64,000 bases of DNA, taken from Neisseria sp. DTU_2020_1000833_1_SI_GRL_NUU_006. Lineage in GTDB: Bacteria; Pseudomonadota; Gammaproteobacteria; Burkholderiales; Neisseriaceae. The stretch is taken from the NCBI GenBank assembly GCA_032388755.1, contig CP135593.1, positions 1,674,001-1,738,000 on the forward strand, given 5' to 3'. The notes below the pieces were generated by a model that was not told the DNA's origin, did no database searches, and saw nothing but the letters and a program-made list of their open reading frames with translations. The position numbers were made by a program, and so were the translations under genes. Shown piece after piece: positions 60,309 through 64,000 of this stretch. Position 1 is the stretch's first letter. Every line of letters begins with the position of its first letter.

Positions 60309-60385
60309 TGGCGCGGCGGACGGGGCTCGAACCCGCGACCCCCGGCGTGACAGGCCGGTACTCTAACCAACTGAGCTACCACCGC
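60309..60385 (-). tRNA. tRNA-Asp (GTC), copy 2
   Basis: A 77-base tRNA with encoded CCA. Acceptor stem GCGGTGG/CCGCCGC, D-arm GCTCAGTTGGTTAGAG, anticodon arm CCGGC-CTGTCAC-GCCGG with anticodon GTC, T-arm GCGGG-TTCGAGC-CCCGT. Identical to the other Asp gene 225 bases away. Confidence 0.97.
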
Positions 60386-60417
60386 GCATCATTGTTTTAC
60401 AACAATAAAAGGAAACT

Positions 60418-60493
60418 TGGTGGGTGATGACGGAGTCGAACCGCCGACATTCTGCTTGTAAGGCAGACGCTCTACCAACTGAGCTAATCACCC
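60418..60493 (-). tRNA. tRNA-Val (TAC), copy 2
   Basis: A 76-base tRNA with encoded CCA. Acceptor GGGTGAT/ATCACCC, anticodon arm TCTGC-CTTACAA-GCAGA with anticodon TAC, T-arm GGCGG-TTCGACT-CCGTC. It reads valine GUA/GUG codons. Confidence 0.97.
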
Positions 60494-60497
60494 GAAA

Positions 60498-60527
60498 ATA
60501 AAAAATACCGACGATGTCAGTATTTTT
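60498..60527 (-). terminator. Degenerate terminator between the two tRNA units
   Basis: On the leftward strand ATACTGACATCGTCGGTAT is followed by TTTTTTATTTT. It has one mismatch in the stem and occupies the same place as the perfect terminator after the other unit. Confidence 0.6.
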
Positions 60528-60533
60528 GAAATT

Positions 60534-60610
60534 TGGCGCGGCGGACGGGGCTCGAACCCGCGACCCCCGGCGTGACAGGCCGGTACTCTAACCAACTGAG
60601 CTACCACCGC
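60534..60610 (-). tRNA. tRNA-Asp (GTC), copy 1
   Basis: Same 77-base sequence as the other Asp gene (anticodon GTC, encoded CCA). It follows tRNA-Val copy 1 after 32 bases, the same spacing as in the other unit. Confidence 0.97.
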
Positions 60611-60642
60611 GCATCATTGTTTTGCAACAATGAAAGGAAACT

Positions 60643-60718
60643 TGGTGGGTGATGACGGAGTCGAACCGCCGACATTCTGCTTGTAAGGCAGACGCTCTAC
60701 CAACTGAGCTAATCACCC
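60643..60718 (-). tRNA. tRNA-Val (TAC), copy 1
   Basis: Same 76-base sequence as the other Val gene (anticodon TAC, encoded CCA). It is the first gene of the leftward tRNA cluster; the 70 bases upstream, before the antiporter stop codon, must contain the promoter. Confidence 0.97.
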
Positions 60719-60790
60719 TTGTCGCTGCGTTTGCGAAGACGCTATTAAATCAAAAAAGCATCCGCCGCGCAAGCTTTATTTTTCAGTGTA

Positions 60791-62779
60791 TTAGGTATTT
60801 CCTTGCAAACTCCAGTTTTCAAAAGAAATAATTTCCTCCTGTCTGCCTGCGACGACCAAAATATCATTTGGTTGAAGCTGGAAATCCAAGTCGGGGTTTT
60901 CTATCCTGCTTGTGTTTCGGCGGATAAATAGAAGTTTGATGCCTGCGTTATCCAAAGGCAAATCACGGATGGTCTTGCCGATGGCGTAGGCTTCGCCGGT
61001 CAGAGGGAAGGCGTGGCGGCATATGGATTTGCCTTCTTCACCGAATCGGTTTTCATCATCGCTGCCGACAAACAAGCCTTCCAGAGAGGCGTAGCGGCTG
61101 TGTCGGATGTTGGTAATGGTTTGATAAACGTGGCTGTATGTCGCGCCATTGCCCAACATGGCGTAGCTTGCCAGCACTAAGCTAGTTTCTTTGGTATCGG
61201 ATACTGCTTCTTCTGCGCCCATATCTGTGAAGATTTTAACGTAATCATCATTGTTCGCCCGAACATACACAGGCATACTCGGATGCAAGGACATGATATT
61301 GTCGAGAACATGCTGGGTTTCGTGCATATTGTTCAGGGTAATAACCACCATTTTGGCGCGTTCCAAACCTGCTGCCTCTAAGACTTCGCGCCGTTTGGCG
61401 TCGCCGAACGAGACCGGCTCTCCGGCATTGCGCGCGACCTGAACCCTGGCAATATCGAGGTCGAGAGCGAAAAAGGGGATGTTTTCCTGAGCCAAGACCC
61501 GTCCGACGGTCTGACCGCCGCGTCCGAAACCGATTATCAGGACGTGGTCGGATTTGCTCATGGTTTCCACTAACATACTGTGCAGATCCACTGCCTTCAT
61601 ATCCCAGCTTGATTTGACAAAACGGCTAACGATGGCATCGCTGCTGCCCAAGATAAATGGGGCGATAATCATGGACAACAGAATCGCTGCTGTAGCCGCC
61701 TGCTCCAGCTCGGGCGACACCATATTGATTTTGCTGGAGATGTTTAACATCACAAAACCAAATTCGCCGCCTTGTGCTAAATAGAGGGCTGTTTTCAAGC
61801 TGTCCGCAATCGGATGCTTCATATGCAAAGCGATGAAAAAGACGACCAATGCTTTCAATACCAGCAGGATTGCCAGCAAAATCAGAATCTGCTGCCAGCC
61901 GCCGATTAAAGCCTGGATATCCAGTTTCATGCCGACCGTGATAAAGAAGAAACCAAGCAGAATATCGCGGAACGGGCGGATGTCGTCTTCCACCTGAAAA
62001 CGGTATTCCGTTTCCGAAAGCAGCATACCGGCAACGAATGCGCCCAATGCCATCGACAAGCCTTCCAGTTCGGTCAGATAAGCTACGCCCAAGGTTACCA
62101 GCAGGACGTTGATCATAAACAATTCAGACGACTTGCGTTTGGCGACCATTCTGAACCAGCGCGACATTACTTTGCTGCCGACAACGAATAACACGCCCAG
62201 CGTGACCAGCATTTTCAATCCGGCAAAACCGAGCGCTGCCCACAGGCTGCCTTCATCGCCCTTTCCTGACAACGCGGGAATCAAGATCATCAGCGGTACG
62301 ACGGCAATATCCTGCATCAACAAGACGCCCATCGCCATTTGACCATGCGGCTGTCCCAATTCGGTTTTTTCGGACAGGATGCGGCTGACGATTGCCGTGG
62401 ACGACATGGTCATCGCCCCAGCTGCGGCAAACGCCCAATTAAAATTGACGCCCATCAGCATTAAAATGCCGATAATTGACAGCATGGTTACAATAACCTG
62501 CAAACCGCCCAGTCCGAACACCAAACGGCGCATGGCTTTGAGCTTGGGCAGGGAGAATTCGAGACCGATACTGAACATCAGGAATACGATACCGATTTCA
62601 CCCAAATAATCAGTGGCATGGCCTTGCGGAATCAGCTTCAACATACCCGGACCGGCGATAAAACCGACCAAAAGATAACCGAGCATGGAAGGAATGTTGA
62701 ATTTACGGCAGTAAATCACCGTGATGACGGAAACGAGGAGGACGATAACGATGGGTGCGAGGGAAAAAGTTTCGTGCAT
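60791..62779 (-). CDS. CPA2-family monovalent cation:proton antiporter with RCK domain (Kef-like)
   Basis: A 662-residue inner-membrane protein. Residues about 5-385 form the 12-13-helix antiporter part (SMLGYLLVGFIAGPGML, FSIGLEFSLPKLKAM, MSSTAIVSRIL, VLLMQDIAVVPLMILIP with the key QD). A TrkA-N/RCK domain (about 415-530, DHVLIIGFGRGGQTVGRVLA) binds a nucleotide, and a TrkA-C domain (about 575-655) follows. This is the KefB/KefC/YbaL layout, likely K+ efflux under stress. It has no KefF/KefG-type partner gene nearby. Confidence 0.9.
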   Translation of the reverse strand: MHETFSLAPIVIVLLVSVITVIYCRKFNIPSMLGYLLVGFIAGPGMLKLIPQGHATDYLGEIGIVFLMFSIGLEFSLPKLKAMRRLVFGLGGLQVIVTMLSIIGILMLMGVNFNWAFAAAGAMTMSSTAIVSRILSEKTELGQPHGQMAMGVLLMQDIAVVPLMILIPALSGKGDEGSLWAALGFAGLKMLVTLGVLFVVGSKVMSRWFRMVAKRKSSELFMINVLLVTLGVAYLTELEGLSMALGAFVAGMLLSETEYRFQVEDDIRPFRDILLGFFFITVGMKLDIQALIGGWQQILILLAILLVLKALVVFFIALHMKHPIADSLKTALYLAQGGEFGFVMLNISSKINMVSPELEQAATAAILLSMIIAPFILGSSDAIVSRFVKSSWDMKAVDLHSMLVETMSKSDHVLIIGFGRGGQTVGRVLAQENIPFFALDLDIARVQVARNAGEPVSFGDAKRREVLEAAGLERAKMVVITLNNMHETQHVLDNIMSLHPSMPVYVRANNDDYVKIFTDMGAEEAVSDTKETSLVLASYAMLGNGATYSHVYQTITNIRHSRYASLEGLFVGSDDENRFGEEGKSICRHAFPLTGEAYAIGKTIRDLPLDNAGIKLLFIRRNTSRIENPDLDFQLQPNDILVVAGRQEEIISFENWSLQGNT

Positions 62780-63032
62780 AGAGCGGGCGGCCTTGATGTT
62801 TGGCTGGGAAATAACTATTTTATTTATGGCAGGCCGTCCGAGCGGACGCGGAATAGCATTCCGGCATTGTCGGGACGGAGCTAAGGTATTCTATCAAAAA
62901 ACCTTGTAAAATAATGTTCCTATAAAACAAATAATACCGAATAAATGAACATTTCAAATATTTTTGTCTCAGACGACTTACTAGAGTAACTTTTATTCCC
63001 TCAACAAAGCAAACCTTAATAGGACATCTTCC

Positions 63033-63500
63033 ATGCTCCCTACCCCTTGCCCATGTTCTTCTTCCCTCCCCTACGCTGAATGCTGCCACACCTTCCATAC
63101 CTATCAAACTCATCCGCAGACTGCCGAAAAACTGATGCGCTCAAGATACAGTGCCTATGTGTTACATAATATTGATTATATTGTTGCCACCACAGTTCCC
63201 TCCCAGCAAAATCTGCTGAATCAAGAAGAAATACAGCAATGGAGCCGAGGAACCCTTTGGCTGGGATTAGAAGTAATCCACCATACCCTCATCGGCAAAC
63301 GCCACGCGCAAGTTGAATTTAATGCCCATTTTCAAGATGGAGCTGAAACGGCATATCATCATGAACTATCTACATTCGTCAATATTGACGGATACTGGTA
63401 CTTTATTGATCCAACCGCTCCACTCCCGACAATGAAGCAAGCCTGCATCTGCGGTTCAGGAAAAAAATTCAAGGCATGCTGCAGACAATTTTTCAAATAA
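63033..63500 (+). CDS. YchJ-family protein with N- and C-terminal SEC-C motifs
   Basis: A 155-residue protein of the UPF0225/YchJ family. The N-terminal motif CPCSSSLPYAECCHTFH (about 6-22) and the C-terminal motif CICGSGKKFKACCRQF (about 138-153) are zinc-binding SEC-C motifs as found at the end of SecA. The middle (about 30-130) is an NTF2-like domain (AEKLMRSRYSAYVLHNIDYI, HELSTFVNIDGYWYFIDPTA). Its job is not established. GGACATCTTCC precedes the ATG only loosely. Confidence 0.9.
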   Translation: MLPTPCPCSSSLPYAECCHTFHTYQTHPQTAEKLMRSRYSAYVLHNIDYIVATTVPSQQNLLNQEEIQQWSRGTLWLGLEVIHHTLIGKRHAQVEFNAHFQDGAETAYHHELSTFVNIDGYWYFIDPTAPLPTMKQACICGSGKKFKACCRQFFK

Positions 63501-63517
63501 GGCAGAATCAAAATCAC

Positions 63518-63554
63518 AAAGGTCGTCTGAAAAACATATTTCAGACGACCTTTT
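63518..63554 (+). terminator. Inverted DUS terminator after the YchJ-family gene
   Basis: AAAGGTCGTCTGAAAA-ACATA-TTTCAGACGACCTTTTC, about 20 bases past the stop. It is the last DUS in the window. Confidence 0.82.
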
Positions 63555-63594
63555 CATCTTCATAAGGCAACATAAAAAACTTAGATAAAAAAAA

Positions 63595-63696
63595 CCATTC
63601 ATACCAAGGGAGAAGTATGAATGGCCAATACATTGCGGGAAAACGTCTTACTTGCTGCACCGCCCAAAAGGGATAAAAGAGCGGTGTGTGTCAGCA
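63595..63696. other. Two stable stem-loops in a gene-free region; possible structured RNA
   Basis: CCATTCATAC and GTATGAATGG pair as a perfect 10-bp stem (63595-63624). A second structure is TGCTG-CACCGC ... GCGGTG-TGTGT-CAGCA (63653-63696) with an inner CCC/GGG. Neither is a DUS, CREE or dRS3. A small RNA, a leader of a gene beyond the window or a mobile-element end are all possible. The remaining bases to 63958 are AT-rich with no gene-like frame. Confidence 0.35.
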
Positions 63697-63958
63697 ATTT
63701 GGATTCTACTATTTTTAGTATTAAATGTCGTTAAGAAGTGAAATATTTTGAATATATTGCGCAGAATTTAAGATAGACGTTAGTTTATTAAGATAAGCGG
63801 TATATTTTGCCATTATTTGTATTGGTTATTTTGCAACACCTCACTAGAACAATCATCTGAGAAGTATTTCCATATTACATCACCTCTCAAAATCAAACTT
63901 TAGAAGTAAAGATTTTCTTGGAGCTCCATCCATACACTATTAACAGGAAAAGTATATA

Positions 63959-63970
63959 CCCCCCCCCCCC
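63959..63970. repeat. C12 homopolymer tract, probable phase-variation site
   Basis: Twelve consecutive C between AGTATATA and TTAAACC, 12 bases before an ATG at 63983 that opens MSYPKA up to the window edge. In Neisseria, C/G runs of this length in promoters or at gene starts change length by slippage and switch surface genes. The affected gene would lie past the right edge, so it cannot be named. Confidence 0.7.
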
Positions 63971-64000
63971 TTAAACCAAAAATGTCTTATCCCAAAGCCT

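Noticed and set aside
60298..60720. Possible integration site in the tRNA genes
   Set aside because: No integrase or partial tRNA repeat lies nearby; the duplicated unit is complete on both sides.

Overview
The window is chromosomal DNA from a commensal Neisseria. The 12-mer AGGTCGTCTGAA (or its complement) occurs dozens of times, mostly as inverted pairs just downstream of genes. This matches the AG-mucDUS dialect of the DNA uptake sequence, known from the N. mucosa / N. sicca / N. subflava side of the genus, and not the meningococcal/gonococcal GCCGTCTGAA. Correia elements (CREE, TATAGTGG...CCACTATA), dRS3 20-mers and NIME-like mosaics support the genus. I cannot fix the species from this window.

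Layout. 1-7.8 kb: start of a DAHP synthase gene, tsaD, a secreted Gln/Glu-repeat protein, secB, grxC, rng, and an OmpR-type two-component pair whose sensor carries ten consecutive aspartates. 7.8-17 kb: fabG, then a surface-polysaccharide glycosyltransferase block (decayed copy, two paralogous 334-354 aa proteins, an AT-rich GT2+GT4 fusion, a chimeric GT2), closed by msbA. 17-26 kb: fabD, a triple cold-shock/DUF1294 membrane protein, a surface lipoprotein, fabH, rsmE, an inositol-phosphatase-family gene and purH. 26-28 kb: a tight three-lipoprotein operon (CsgG-like, DUF4810, GNA1162/DUF799). 28-38 kb: ClC channel, EamA transporter, class I amidotransferase, fis, dusB, an S2P homologue lacking its HExxH motif, holA-lptE, proline iminopeptidase and two small membrane proteins. 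38-44 kb: putA and putP. 44-51 kb: ubiB, ubiK, comM, a SPOR-domain division-type protein, dsbA and uppP. 51-59 kb: RsmI-like methyltransferase, maf, yceD-rpmF-phosphoribosyltransferase-plsX, glyS and glyQ. 59-64 kb: a 3'-5' exonuclease, a duplicated tRNA-Asp/tRNA-Val unit, a CPA2 antiporter, a YchJ protein, a structured AT-rich stretch and a C12 tract ahead of a possible gene start at the window edge.

Most genes are housekeeping: fatty-acid and phospholipid synthesis (fabG, fabD, fabH, plsX), envelope building (msbA, lptE, uppP, secB, dsbA), ubiquinone, proline catabolism, purines and translation. comM links to the DUS-rich genome because it acts in natural transformation. The variable parts are the glycosyltransferase block, the surface lipoproteins and the C12 tract.

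I saw no prophage, CRISPR array, intact insertion sequence or rRNA operon. No obviously new multi-gene system is present. The best candidates for a second look are the lipoprotein triad, the poly-Asp sensor kinase, the HExxH-less S2P homologue, the mosaic glycosyltransferase block, DUS copies reused as ribosome-binding or stop signals, and the right-edge C tract with its neighbouring structured region.
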